Shown: positions 9,252 through 18,701, counted from the stretch's first letter. The stretch: 33,046 bases of DNA from Terrisporobacter petrolearius (GCF_020748185.1 NZ_JAHZMO010000037.1:1-33046); one strand, 5' to 3'. Numbers and translations are program-made. The notes: generated by a model not told the origin, from the letters alone.

Positions 9252-9668
9252 TTAATAGCATATGCTTATGACTAGTAATAATACTGAACTAATCATACCT
9301 ACTACACATTCTTCTATTTTGTGATTATAAACATTTTTAAAAGAAATATAGAAGTAGATAAAAATAGATAATAATTTCAACCACATTAATGTTATATTAG
9401 TAGGATATAGCAAAAATGATGCTAATGTTAATATAAAAGATACTAATGTGGAAACTCTATAGTATAATATTATATTATCTAAAAGTTTATATTTTATTTG
9501 TAAAATTCCAATATTTATTATGTATATTATAGCCAAAATTGTAAAGATTAAAAGAAAATTTTTCTCCACATAAATATTTGGAATGAAAATCCATTTATAT
9601 ATTATTATGGGCCAGAAAATAAGAGTTAGCCCTCTAAAACCCATTTCTAAATAATATTCTTTTTTCAA
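9252..9668 (-). CDS. Small integral membrane protein, unknown function
   Basis: The 138-residue protein has about four hydrophobic segments (roughly 13-30, 38-57, 68-105 and 120-137) and few charged residues between them. I recognise no catalytic motif or family. The start is TTG, preceded by AAGGAG with 7-base spacing. It lies alone on the minus strand between the foldase gene and the divergent TSCPD gene. Confidence 0.65.
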   Translation of the reverse strand: MKKEYYLEMGFRGLTLIFWPIIIYKWIFIPNIYVEKNFLLIFTILAIIYIINIGILQIKYKLLDNIILYYRVSTLVSFILTLASFLLYPTNITLMWLKLLSIFIYFYISFKNVYNHKIEECVVGMISSVLLLVISICY

Positions 9669-9813
9669 ATTTATACTCCTTTCACATGAGTAATATTTTA
9701 CTATTACTATTTACCTCAATTTTGCTTCTTAAACATTAAATTATATTAAGATAAATAATTATAATATCATTATAGCATTTTTTTAATCATAAATTATTAT
9801 GGGGGTGAAGAAA

Positions 9814-10074
9814 ATGTATAGATATTATACTCGTGGTGTCTGTTCAAAATCTATTTTATTAAACATAAAAGATGATATTTTATTAGATGTAGTATTTGAT
9901 GGAGGATGTGATGGTTCATTAATAGCTTTAAAACATTTTGTTGAGGGAAGACATATTGATGAGATAATTGATCAACTTGAATATATACCTTGTAGAAATA
10001 AAAATACATCTTGTCCAGATCAGCTTGCAAAAGCGCTTAAAATCTACAGAGATTATGTTCTTAATAAAGATTAA
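9814..10074 (+). CDS. TSCPD-domain protein (TIGR03905-like)
   Basis: This 86-residue protein has the pattern of the stand-alone TSCPD family. It has an N-terminal strand region (YYTRGVCSKSILLNI), a GGCDGSL turn, a helix with LKHFVEGRHIDEII, and the signature NTSCPDQLAKAL near the C-terminus. Related domains occur at the end of B12-dependent ribonucleotide reductases; the role of the small stand-alone form is not established. An upstream ATG at 9799 is in frame, but GGGGGTGA lies between it and the ATG at 9814, so the latter is chosen. Confidence 0.8.
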   Translation: MYRYYTRGVCSKSILLNIKDDILLDVVFDGGCDGSLIALKHFVEGRHIDEIIDQLEYIPCRNKNTSCPDQLAKALKIYRDYVLNKD

Positions 10075-10084
10075 ACAAATAATA

Positions 10085-10118
10085 AAAAACTTCTACTAAA
10101 GATAGTAGAAGTTTTTTA
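10085..10118. terminator. Terminator between TSCPD gene and membrane protein gene
   Basis: A perfect 14-bp stem (10085-10098 with 10103-10116) around AAGA is flanked by A and T runs. It is bidirectional for convergent genes. Confidence 0.88.
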
Positions 10119-10148
10119 TATGTATTAATTATTAATTATTAATTAATA

Positions 10149-10604
10149 TTATTGCTTTGTAACTAATATAGCTATTTTATAATCTGGATTGTAGCTTATT
10201 TGTACAAGTTGATTTTTCTTAATGTTCTCCAAATCTTCTCCACCATAGGCGATTTGTAATTTAACAGGCATTTTACCTTGTTTTATGATTGCAACATATT
10301 CCTTTTTACCTTTTTTCTCAACTTTTATTAAGTTACCAACATAAGGTTTAAAAGCTTGATACTTTTTGCTAGCATTTCTCATATAGAAGAAAGTACCCAC
10401 TGCTATTGATATGTTTATTGCAAAAGCATACCAACCATTAATTCTTAGTGCAGCAAATGCTATAATAACTACAACCATAGCAACTATTGGAAGTATAGCT
10501 TTTTTTAAAAGGATTTTCCCCATTATTTCGTTGGCTCTTTTTTCTGGGCCGGTCATCGTCTTAGATCTTGCAAATGATTCGGCAAATTTTTGTCTTATGC
10601 TCAT
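10149..10604 (-). CDS. Membrane protein of unknown function, 151 residues
   Basis: A polar, basic N-terminus (1-34) is followed by two hydrophobic helices (about 35-53 and 57-75). A cytosolic-looking, lysine-rich C-terminal domain (80-151) then contains KPYVGNLIKVEKKGKKEYVAI and VQISYNPDYKIAILV, resembling a small beta barrel. I do not recognise the family. CAGGAGGA precedes the ATG at good spacing. Confidence 0.7.
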   Translation of the reverse strand: MSIRQKFAESFARSKTMTGPEKRANEIMGKILLKKAILPIVAMVVVIIAFAALRINGWYAFAINISIAVGTFFYMRNASKKYQAFKPYVGNLIKVEKKGKKEYVAIIKQGKMPVKLQIAYGGEDLENIKKNQLVQISYNPDYKIAILVTKQ

Positions 10605-10887
10605 TTCAATCCTCCTGTTTCCTTAATAGAATTTAATCTATTTATCTTTGATACTTGAAACAAATATTATATTTATATTATTAACAAAATATCTATTAAA
10701 ATTTATATTCAAGATTATCAAAATATAATAACTATTTTAACATAAAAAGTATAAAAAGAAAATAAATGAGATGTGAAAAGATTTTTAAAAATAATAATAA
10801 TTATATTGAATTAAAAATGATTTGAAAACTAATTGATGTAACTATGGTAGTATTAACTATATATAACTATTTTATGTAGGTAAAAAA

Positions 10888-10967
10888 GGGGAGATGATGA
10901 CGAAAAATTTTTCATCATCATTAGAGATATTAAAATATATATCACTAAGATTATCTTTACATTAATT
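10888..10967 (+). other. Short SD-ATG reading frame behind a hairpin (possible leader peptide or gene remnant)
   Basis: GGGGAG at 10888-10893 is followed by an ATG at 10894 and a frame of 23 codons (MMTKNFSSSLEILKYISLRL then SLH) ending at 10965. GATGATGA (10893-10900) pairs with TCATCATC (10912-10919), which would bury the start codon. No intact gene follows; a pseudogene begins at about 11003. It could be a leader peptide or part of the same decayed locus. Confidence 0.3.
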
Positions 10968-11002
10968 ATAAAAAAGTAATTGGAATTTAATGTAAATTTA
11001 TT

Positions 11003-11366
11003 ATGAAAAAAATTGATTTAAATTCAATTTGGAAAGAGTGACAAAACTACTTTAAAAATAAAAACCTACATCTTAAGAATTTGTATTAAAAGCAATTGTA
11101 AGTGATTTTGATATGAATGTGGACTGATAGTATTATTATAGTTACTTCAGGGCTTTGTGGAGGTTTGGAGGGGTGTAAATGTGTTTGTGGAACCTTACAT
11201 GTAGCAAATATATCTATAGGTTTATTGTTTAGTAGAAGTGAAGGAAGTCACTAAAGAGTAAGGTCCAGAAAGTGAAGAAAAATTGAATAAATGCTGTACT
11301 ATCATTGGGGAAGTTGCTAAGGATAGAGTAAAAATAATAGCCCATGAATTAAATATTGAATACTAA
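11003..11366 (+). pseudogene. Decayed C_GCAxxG_C_C-type redox protein
   Basis: Pieces of one small cysteine-rich protein lie in successive frames. They are MKKIDLNSIWKE (from 11003), EFVLKAIVSDFDMNVD (from 11077), a frame containing GLCGGLEGCKCVCGTLHVAN (about 11150-11210), and EKLNKCCTIIGEVAKDRVK (to 11366). The third piece matches the GxxGG...CGxxxGA...IGLxxGR pattern of the C_GCAxxG_C_C family, which are putative redox proteins. Internal stops and at least two frameshifts prevent a full product. The rest of the 10605-11515 gap shows no other gene. Confidence 0.5.
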
Positions 11367-11515
11367 TGATAATTTAGATTTTAGTTATATTTTATAAATA
11401 ACTAATTATGATTATTTATTTGTAAAATGGGAATTAAAGAAAATATTTTAATTATTTTATATTTGTGTATAATATATAATTATGATTAAAAATTAATATT
11501 AAGGAGTGTCATCAA

Positions 11516-11773
11516 ATGGAAGAATTATATAAAATGATAGAAGATAAAATATATGCATCAGGATATAAAGGAACAATAAGTGGGGAAGAAATTTATGATG
11601 AAATATGTGATGAAATAGAAGATAAAGAAGAAGGTAGTTACATATTTATGAGTAAAAAAGAAGATGATGTAATATATGAGTACAAAATAGATGTAATGGA
11701 AGAACAATTTAATTTATCTTATTTAGATATAAAAGCAGATGGAAAGACATATCATGTAGATTTTGATAATTAA
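11516..11773 (+). CDS. Small acidic protein of unknown function
   Basis: The 85-residue protein is very acidic, with KIDVMEEQFNLSYLDIKADG and VDFDN at the end, and is likely mixed alpha/beta and soluble. No signal peptide or membrane span is present. AAGGAGTG precedes the ATG at 8-9 bases, and a strong terminator follows, so it looks like a genuine single-gene unit. I do not recognise the family. Confidence 0.65.
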   Translation: MEELYKMIEDKIYASGYKGTISGEEIYDEICDEIEDKEEGSYIFMSKKEDDVIYEYKIDVMEEQFNLSYLDIKADGKTYHVDFDN

Positions 11774-11804
11774 CAAAAAGGTTACAAAATAAAACGTAAA
11801 AGTT

Positions 11805-11839
11805 ACAACATAATGAAAATTATGTTGTATTTTTTTTGT
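11805..11839 (+). terminator. Terminator after the small acidic protein gene
   Basis: ACAACATAAT and ATTATGTTGT form a 10-bp stem with a GAAA loop, followed by a long T run. Confidence 0.9.
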
Positions 11840-11942
11840 GAAAAACATGTATATTTCAACAAATTCAAGGGAAAAATAATAAATTTACATTAAATAACAG
11901 TTAAAAATCTAATGAAATGATGCTAGAATACTAATCACAGGG

Positions 11943-11965
11943 GTAACCTGTACACACAAGGTTAC
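11943..11965 (+). promoter_or_regulatory. Inverted repeat in the leader of the CAP-protein gene
   Basis: GTAACCT (11943-11949) pairs with AGGTTAC (11959-11965) around 9 bases, about 40 bases before the start codon. A further GTTACAAA follows at 11971, and similar words occur near 11781 and 11802. It could be an operator or leader hairpin; no known riboswitch is recognised. Confidence 0.4.
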
Positions 11966-12004
11966 AAAAAAGTTACAAATTTAGAAAATAGGACGGTGGA
12001 TAGT

Positions 12005-12856
12005 ATGAATAAAAAATTTAAAACATTATTGACAGCTGGATTAGTTACTGTAATAGCAGGTTCTAGCATAGTATCATCAAGTGCTCTATGTAAAAAAACA
12101 ATTGATACTTATAAAACAAAAGGAGCAGTATACCTTAACATAAACGGTAAAAAATATAAAATACCACTAGTGGTAAATAATAAACCATCACAGAAGGAAG
12201 ATACTTCAACAGAAAATAATAATAACCAAGGTAATAACAACGCTAATACAGGAAATAACAGTAACCAAAATAACAACAATACTAATGCAGGAAATAATAG
12301 TAACCAAAATAATAACAATACTAATGCAGGAAATAGTAGTAACCAAGGCAATAACAATGCAAACACAGGAAACAATAATAACAACACAAATGATAAAAAT
12401 GACAATGTAGTTGAAAAGCCAAATACTGACAATAATACATCAAATAATAACGAAAGTACAACAGGATCTTTTTCAAGCTTCCAAAAAGAAGTAACTAGAC
12501 TTGTTAATGTAGAAAGAAGTAAAAGAGGTTTAAGCGAATTAGCTTTCAATAGTCAATTATCTAATGTGGCAACATTAAAATCACAAGATATGATAAATAA
12601 AAATTACTTTAGCCATACTTCTCCAACTTATGGTTCACCATTTGACATGATGAAGCAATTTAATATAAGCTATAAAGCAGCAGGAGAGAATATAGCTATG
12701 GGACAAAAAACTCCAGCAGAGGTTGTAAATGCTTGGATGAATTCTCAAGGCCATAGAGAAAACATATTAAATCCAAACTTTACAGATATAGGTGTGGGAG
12801 TAGCAAAAAGTTCAAATGGAACTTTATATTGGACACAAATGTTTATAGGTAAATAA
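12005..12856 (+). CDS. Secreted CAP/SCP-domain protein with Asn-rich repeat linker (YkwD-like)
   Basis: The 283-residue protein has an N-terminal signal peptide (1-28, cleavage likely after SSSALC or nearby), a short strand region (40-58), an Asn-rich low-complexity linker (71-127) and a C-terminal CAP domain (158-283). CAP landmarks are NVERSKRGL (168-176), FSHTSP with His204, AGENIAMG with Glu228, GHRENILNPNF (249-259) and WTQMFIGK. Such domains are common in exported proteins of clostridia and bacilli; their activity is poorly defined. A GTG at 11996 is in frame, but GGTGG immediately precedes the ATG at 12005, so the latter is used. Confidence 0.85.
   Translation: MNKKFKTLLTAGLVTVIAGSSIVSSSALCKKTIDTYKTKGAVYLNINGKKYKIPLVVNNKPSQKEDTSTENNNNQGNNNANTGNNSNQNNNNTNAGNNSNQNNNNTNAGNSSNQGNNNANTGNNNNNTNDKNDNVVEKPNTDNNTSNNNESTTGSFSSFQKEVTRLVNVERSKRGLSELAFNSQLSNVATLKSQDMINKNYFSHTSPTYGSPFDMMKQFNISYKAAGENIAMGQKTPAEVVNAWMNSQGHRENILNPNFTDIGVGVAKSSNGTLYWTQMFIGK
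12215..12385 (+). repeat. 39-bp tandem repeats encoding an Asn-rich linker
   Basis: Three to four imperfect copies of a 13-residue unit (type NNSNQNNNNTNAG) lie in the CAP protein, with two copies almost identical at the DNA level. Such units can change number by slippage or recombination. Confidence 0.75.
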
Positions 12857-12866
12857 TAAATAATTA

Positions 12867-12919
12867 AAAGGGTTGTGTAATAAACAATTAAATATTGTTA
12901 TAACACAGCCCTTTTTTTA
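12867..12919. terminator. Terminator after the CAP gene, reaching the end of the convergent gene
   Basis: AAAGGGTTGTGT (12867-12878) pairs with ACACAGCCCTTT (12903-12914), with one G-U, across an A/T-rich loop, followed by seven T residues. It abuts the stop codon of the convergent GyrI-like gene. Confidence 0.85.
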
Positions 12920-13558
12920 AAATGAAGTTTTCTCTACAGGAAATCTAAGAATAGTTCTTAATTTTTCAGGTGAAGTTCTTCTAGGATCAGATAAATAAAT
13001 TTCGTGGTGCTTCCTAATATTACTTGTAACGTTTGTTAATTTATTTTCTTCCATATATTTTTCGATTTTAGTAATAGTTCTAAGCTCATCATCATATGAG
13101 CCAATATGCATAGACTGTACACATAGACCTTCAGCAAAAGTTTCAAATCTAGCCTTTGAAAAATCCAAATTGGGTTTTTTATTCTTACATTCATCTAAAG
13201 CCCAATTAAAAATATCTTCATTTACAAAGTTGGGTTGGGCAATCATAGAAGTCCATAGCCATTTGTCTTTACTTACATTAAAGTCAAGTTTACCATTGTC
13301 TAAATACCACAAACCCTCTAAAGGAGGAATAACATATTCATAATAGCCCTTAATATGTTTAGCTCCTTTTTTACTCATTTTAATAGTATAAGTAAGAGAG
13401 TATAAAATTTGCATAGCGTTTTGGTAGTTTTCTCCCGTTGGTTTTCCTATACCATCTATCATAATATAATTTAAAGGTGGAACATCTATTAATATTGGTT
13501 TTTGTCTTGATGAATACAAGTTTTTATACTCTTTTTTAAAATCATACTTTTCAATCAT
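12917..13558 (-). CDS. GyrI-like effector-binding domain protein
   Basis: The 213-residue protein matches the GyrI-like small-molecule-binding family (COG4832 type) without a DNA-binding domain. Its N-terminus reads KYDFKKEYKNLYSSRQKPIL then VPPLNYIMIDGIGKP. Other marks are the middle PPLEGLWY and the late stretch RKHHEIYLSDPRRTSPEKLR. It resembles stand-alone proteins thought to bind or process hydrophobic or toxic compounds; the ligand is unknown. AAGGAGGA lies directly before the ATG. It is a separate unit downstream of the SodC-like gene in the same direction. Confidence 0.85.
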   Translation of the reverse strand: MIEKYDFKKEYKNLYSSRQKPILIDVPPLNYIMIDGIGKPTGENYQNAMQILYSLTYTIKMSKKGAKHIKGYYEYVIPPLEGLWYLDNGKLDFNVSKDKWLWTSMIAQPNFVNEDIFNWALDECKNKKPNLDFSKARFETFAEGLCVQSMHIGSYDDELRTITKIEKYMEENKLTNVTSNIRKHHEIYLSDPRRTSPEKLRTILRFPVEKTSF

Positions 13559-13660
13559 AAGTCCTCCTTATGTATTACTTAAAAAAATTAGTTAAATAAT
13601 AAAATCTACTAAGTAAATAATAGTTAGATTACTGATTATTGTCAAGTTTGTGAAAATAAA

Positions 13661-13692
13661 AGAGTACTATTAAAATTATTTAATAATACTCT
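13661..13692 (-). terminator. Hairpin after the SodC-like gene
   Basis: AGAGTACTATTAAA pairs with TTTAATAATACTCT with one mismatch; on the minus strand it is followed by a T-rich stretch. Confidence 0.55.
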
Positions 13693-13701
13693 GAAAATCA
13701 T

Positions 13702-14226
13702 TTAATAATGATAAGGTAATATTTTACCGCAAGCAATTTTATTTCCAGACATACCAGATGGCTGGGATGTAAAATCATCACGGTTTTCATGAAGAACAAT
13801 AGATCTTTCTAATATATCTATTACACGAAAGTTATTTGTAAAAACAGACAAAATACCAAGTCCATTAGCGGATAAAATTGGAGGCAAATCACCGGCATGA
13901 AAAGGATGCTCACTATCACCAGGATTAAAATGTCCCCCTGTAGATGGAAAAGGATTTTGAGATGTTCCGATGCTACAATCTCCTACTTCGTGTATATGGA
14001 AACCGTGAAATTTTGTAGGTTCACCCTTAGAATCAGTGTTAGGTATTCCTATAATATATGCTTTAATATAGACGCCTAGGGCTAATTGATAAAAAAGCAC
14101 CTCACCTTTTAAGGATGGATTATTTGCATCACCTTGAATTTTTGCAATAGCCGTAGGATAATTAGGTAGATAAGAGGAGAAAACTTTAATCATCTCATTA
14201 TTTATTATTGGAAAATCCATATTCAA
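13702..14226 (-). CDS. sodC: Cu/Zn superoxide dismutase-like protein without signal peptide
   Basis: The 174-residue protein has the full Cu/Zn SOD ligand set: HGFHIHE (His77 and His79 for copper), GGHFNP (His99, bridging), HPFHAGD (His107, His110 and Asp113 for zinc) and VLHEN (His146 for copper). The disulfide cysteines Cys84 and Cys166 (GNKIACG) are also present. Classic bacterial SodC is exported to the periplasm or surface; this protein has no signal peptide or lipobox. It would dismutate superoxide if metallated. The Arg that usually steers superoxide near the last Cys is not evident, where NKIACG is seen. AGGGGG precedes the ATG. Confidence 0.85.
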   Translation of the reverse strand: MNMDFPIINNEMIKVFSSYLPNYPTAIAKIQGDANNPSLKGEVLFYQLALGVYIKAYIIGIPNTDSKGEPTKFHGFHIHEVGDCSIGTSQNPFPSTGGHFNPGDSEHPFHAGDLPPILSANGLGILSVFTNNFRVIDILERSIVLHENRDDFTSQPSGMSGNKIACGKILPYHY

Positions 14227-14319
14227 CCCCCTTATATTTAAATTTATATAAAGTATTTTATGATTTTTAAATATAAATTGTTACAATATAAATAGGTGAA
14301 ATTTTAGGGGGGATAATAA

Positions 14320-15129
14320 ATGGACATAAACGAAATAAGATTGAAGTGGATACTGAAGAATCAGGATAAAGAATCTAACATAAATTTATGGGATGAAAAG
14401 GCAGATCATTTTGGAAATTATGAGATTTTGACTAGGGAAAATGATAAATTTATAAAATTTTTGAAAGATGAAAATTTAATAAAAAATAACTTTAAAGTAC
14501 TAGATGTAGGATGTGGAGGAGGAAAATATACTCTTTCACTATCTAAGGAGTGCAGCCATATATATGGAGTAGACTTATCACCTAAAATGATATATTATGC
14601 TAATGAGAATAAAAGGAAGTTTAATATTAATAATGCTTCTTTTATTTGTGATGATTGGCATGAACTAAATATAAAAAAATCAAATTTATATAAAAAATTT
14701 GATTTAGTTTTTGCATCCATGACACCTGCCATACAAAGTGCACTTACCCTTGAAAAAATGAATGAAGCTAGTAAGAAATATTGTGCACTGAGGGTTAATA
14801 TAAAAAGAAATGATTCTGTTTATGATAAACTAAGCAAAATTGTAAATGTTTCAGATAATGAACAAAATTTAAACTTTTTATATGCTATAAATATGTTATT
14901 TCTACAAGGATATATGCCTAAAATAAATTATGAATATAAAAATTGGATTTATAAGGAACCATTAGAAAAAGCCTATAATACATACATAAAAAAAATAAAA
15001 ACAATTAGAAAAATTAATGATGATGAGGAAAGTGAAATAAAACAATTTTTAAAAGATATAAGTCATAATGGATGTGTAGAAGAAGAGATAAACTCTACTA
15101 TAGTTACTCTTATATGGAGAACAGATTAA
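14320..15129 (+). CDS. Class I SAM-dependent methyltransferase
   Basis: The 269-residue protein has motif I VLDVGCGGGKYTLSLS (60-75), the acidic residue Asp85 in IYGVDLSPKM, and ICDDWHEL further on, typical of the Rossmann-fold methyltransferase family. The substrate cannot be told. The C-terminal half lacks any recognisable specificity domain. A run of G residues serves as SD before the ATG. It heads a three-gene unit with the lipoprotein (14 bases on) and the DUF1294 gene. Confidence 0.85.
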   Translation: MDINEIRLKWILKNQDKESNINLWDEKADHFGNYEILTRENDKFIKFLKDENLIKNNFKVLDVGCGGGKYTLSLSKECSHIYGVDLSPKMIYYANENKRKFNINNASFICDDWHELNIKKSNLYKKFDLVFASMTPAIQSALTLEKMNEASKKYCALRVNIKRNDSVYDKLSKIVNVSDNEQNLNFLYAINMLFLQGYMPKINYEYKNWIYKEPLEKAYNTYIKKIKTIRKINDDEESEIKQFLKDISHNGCVEEEINSTIVTLIWRTD

Positions 15130-15143
15130 AAGGAGGAATTAAA

Positions 15144-15683
15144 TTGAAAAGATTAAGTATTTTAATTATGTCACTATGTTTATTATTTAGCGTAGGATGT
15201 AATAACAAAGAAAGTAAAAAAGAAGTTGTGGACGAAGGTAAAAATACACCATCTGTAAATTTAATAATGTTAAGTGGCAGTAAGTATTTTACAGAAAGTG
15301 AATTTATAGACGAAGAAAATAAAGATGACGGATATTATAAACAAAGCTATAAATATGAAAATATTAAATTTACTTTGGAAAGAATGAAGAATAAAGACTA
15401 TTCAGAATTTCCAGTATACATAGAAGATAAAGATATATATGACTTAAAACATAAGGATAAAAGCATAGATGATGAAATTACCAATAAGCTATCTTATCCA
15501 GCTTTTAAAGCTACATATAAAACTAAAACAGATGGAAAAGAAGTTTTCAATGAAGATGTATTAATATCAACAGAGCAGTGGGATTTTCGCATTCATTTAG
15601 AAACGAATATGGAAAATTACAACAATAACGCTAACATAATAGACAGTATAATAAAAGGTATAAAAATTGAGGAAGTTAGTTAG
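15144..15683 (+). CDS. Small lipoprotein of unknown function
   Basis: The 179-residue protein starts with a lipoprotein signal peptide, MKRLSILIMSLCLLFSVGC, with lipobox Cys19, so it should be anchored on the outer face of the membrane. The mature part is polar and acidic with lysine-rich stretches and no recognised domain. The start is TTG at 15144, with AGGAGG 7 bases upstream; the frame is open further upstream but overlaps the methyltransferase. It is likely co-transcribed with its neighbours. Confidence 0.75.
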   Translation: MKRLSILIMSLCLLFSVGCNNKESKKEVVDEGKNTPSVNLIMLSGSKYFTESEFIDEENKDDGYYKQSYKYENIKFTLERMKNKDYSEFPVYIEDKDIYDLKHKDKSIDDEITNKLSYPAFKATYKTKTDGKEVFNEDVLISTEQWDFRIHLETNMENYNNNANIIDSIIKGIKIEEVS

Positions 15684-15693
15684 GAGAAGTAAA

Positions 15694-15951
15694 TTGATAT
15701 ATTACTTAATAATAATAAATGTAATTGGATTTCTTATAATGAATATAGACAAGAAAAAAGCTGTAAAAAAAGCTTACAGAATACCAGAAAAGAACTTGCT
15801 TTTTATATGCGTTTTAGGAGGAAGTCTAGGGGTGTTAATAGGAATGTATAAGTTTCATCACAAGACTAAACACAATAAATTTGTATATGGAGTTCCATCA
15901 TTGCTAATATTCAATATAATAATGATATATAGTATGATGAAAATGCTATAA
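15694..15951 (+). CDS. DUF1294-family small membrane protein
   Basis: The 85-residue protein has three hydrophobic segments (about 2-16, 33-47, 65-82) and the DUF1294 hallmarks RIPEKNLLFICVLGGSLGVL and YKFHHKTKHNKF. Function is unknown; members are often next to cold-shock genes or fused to cold-shock domains, and here a cold-shock gene follows. The start is TTG at 15694 with AGGAGA upstream; the frame runs further upstream but overlaps the lipoprotein end. Confidence 0.8.
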   Translation: MIYYLIIINVIGFLIMNIDKKKAVKKAYRIPEKNLLFICVLGGSLGVLIGMYKFHHKTKHNKFVYGVPSLLIFNIIMIYSMMKML

Positions 15952-16094
15952 ATAGTTATATAAATTGTATAGGAAAAATTAAAATTACAAAAATAAAAAG
16001 GTAGCTATTTTTAAAAAATAATGTTATAATAAATATTGTAGAAATACACAGTAAGTCAAGAAAAGCTTGATGTAGGTTTATAGGAGATTCCAAA

Positions 16095-16295
16095 ATGAAT
16101 AACGGAACAGTAAAATGGTTTAACAACGAAAAAGGATTCGGATTTATATCTGTAGAAGGTGGAGATGATGTATTCGCTCATTTCACAGCTATACAAGGTG
16201 ATGGATTCAAATCATTAGAAGAAGGTCAAAAAGTAAGCTTTGATATAGTTGAAGGTGCTAAAGGTCTTCAAGCAGCTAACATAACTATATTATAA
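16095..16295 (+). CDS. Cold-shock protein, second copy
   Basis: The 66-residue cold-shock domain has RNP1 KGFGFI and RNP2 VFAHF. It is a close paralog of the gene at 4544, but has Ala in place of Val in RNP2 and a different C-terminus (LQAANITIL). TATAAT at 16025-16030 is a possible -10 element, giving a leader of roughly 60 bases. Cold-shock genes of this type are often controlled by RNA structure in this leader. Confidence 0.93.
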   Translation: MNNGTVKWFNNEKGFGFISVEGGDDVFAHFTAIQGDGFKSLEEGQKVSFDIVEGAKGLQAANITIL

Positions 16296-16316
16296 TATAT
16301 TTGTCAGAATGCTTTT

Positions 16317-16341
16317 AAGACCCCTGCGGGGGTCTTTTTTT
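16317..16341 (+). terminator. Strong terminator after second cold-shock gene
   Basis: AAGACCCC and GGGGTCTT form an 8-bp GC-rich stem with a TGCG loop, followed by T residues. Confidence 0.93.
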
Positions 16342-16478
16342 AGTGTGAAAATAGTGGCGTAATATTTAAATAAATTAAAGTAAATATTAATAAGTGTCAA
16401 AATAGAAAATTCTTTTACAAACTAATTATGAAAATATATAATTAAAATATATACAAAAATAATATGATTTTAATATAA

Positions 16479-18014
<1,536 letters not shown>

Positions 18015-18018
18015 TAAG

Positions 18019-18054
18019 AAGGCATATGAAGATTACAGGCTTCATATGCCTTTA
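18019..18054. terminator. Terminator between glpK and the GntR-type regulator
   Basis: A perfect 13-bp stem (18019-18031 with 18040-18052) has an 8-base loop. It is shared by convergent genes, with a short T stretch after. Confidence 0.8.
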
Positions 18055-18080
18055 TTAATAGTAAATTTTCAAGTAAAAAT

Positions 18081-18701
18081 TTAATCGTATAAGAAAGTTG
18101 GCACTGAGTTGTAAATATATCTATCACCAACAACTAATAATATATCTTTTTCCATAAATACTATATAAGGTCCTGGAGAAATAATTAATTCATCTCCTCT
18201 TTTTATAGCAACAATAGTAGCCCCAGTATTTTGCCAAAATTTAGTTTCTGCTGCTGTTTTCCCAATAAATTTGCAGTGAGCTTCTACAGTGAATTGTATA
18301 GGAACTAGAGGATTAATAACTTCTAATCTATCAGAATAATCTAAAATTTTGTTTAATGTAAGAATTATATCGCTATCAATTCTTGACTTATCTTCAAGTA
18401 ATCTATATAAATTACTTTTATAAGAAGATATATTTGTAATGTCTTCATATTTTTTTATAAAAGATAATGCATTATTAGAAGACAACACTATTACACCCTT
18501 ACCTTTTATACTCTCAACAATGTCGATATCTTCTAGTAGTTTTATGGCTCTTCTTATTGTCTCTGGAGAGACATTGTATTTCCCTGCAAGTATAGAACGA
18601 CCATAAAGAGTACTACCTTCTTTTATGTCCCCAGTATGTATCTTATTTGCTAAATCTAATGCTATTTTTTGATATATAGGAACGGTATATTTTTCTTTCA
18701 T
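18081..18701 (-). CDS. GntR-RCK_C (TrkA_C) regulator, BusR-like, possible c-di-AMP sensor
   Basis: The 206-residue protein has a GntR winged HTH (about 8-74, with VSPETIRRAIKLLEDIDIV and GKGVIVLS). A helical, probably coiled-coil linker (76-122) follows, then a C-terminal RCK_C/TrkA_C domain (125-195) with QNTGATIVAIKRGDELIISP and KDILLVVGD. This order and length match BusR of lactococci and streptococci, a repressor that binds c-di-AMP through RCK_C and controls osmolyte uptake. The same ligand is inferred, not shown. Before the nearby element inserted, its gene was divergent from the DMT transporter, a candidate target. Confidence 0.8.
   Translation of the reverse strand: MKEKYTVPIYQKIALDLANKIHTGDIKEGSTLYGRSILAGKYNVSPETIRRAIKLLEDIDIVESIKGKGVIVLSSNNALSFIKKYEDITNISSYKSNLYRLLEDKSRIDSDIILTLNKILDYSDRLEVINPLVPIQFTVEAHCKFIGKTAAETKFWQNTGATIVAIKRGDELIISPGPYIVFMEKDILLVVGDRYIYNSVPTFLYD

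Noticed and set aside
11840..12004. Possible c-di-AMP or c-di-GMP riboswitch before the CAP gene
   Set aside because: The spacer lacks the conserved cores of those classes; only a simple 7-bp hairpin and short repeats are present.
12109..12549. Long minus-strand frame rich in Leu, Phe and Val
   Set aside because: It is the antisense of the Asn-rich repeat region of the CAP gene; AAT/AAC repeats read as ATT/GTT on the other strand. No SD.
15072..15143. N-terminal extension of the lipoprotein
   Set aside because: It overlaps the methyltransferase end in another frame and would place the signal peptide inside the protein; AGGAGG supports the TTG at 15144.
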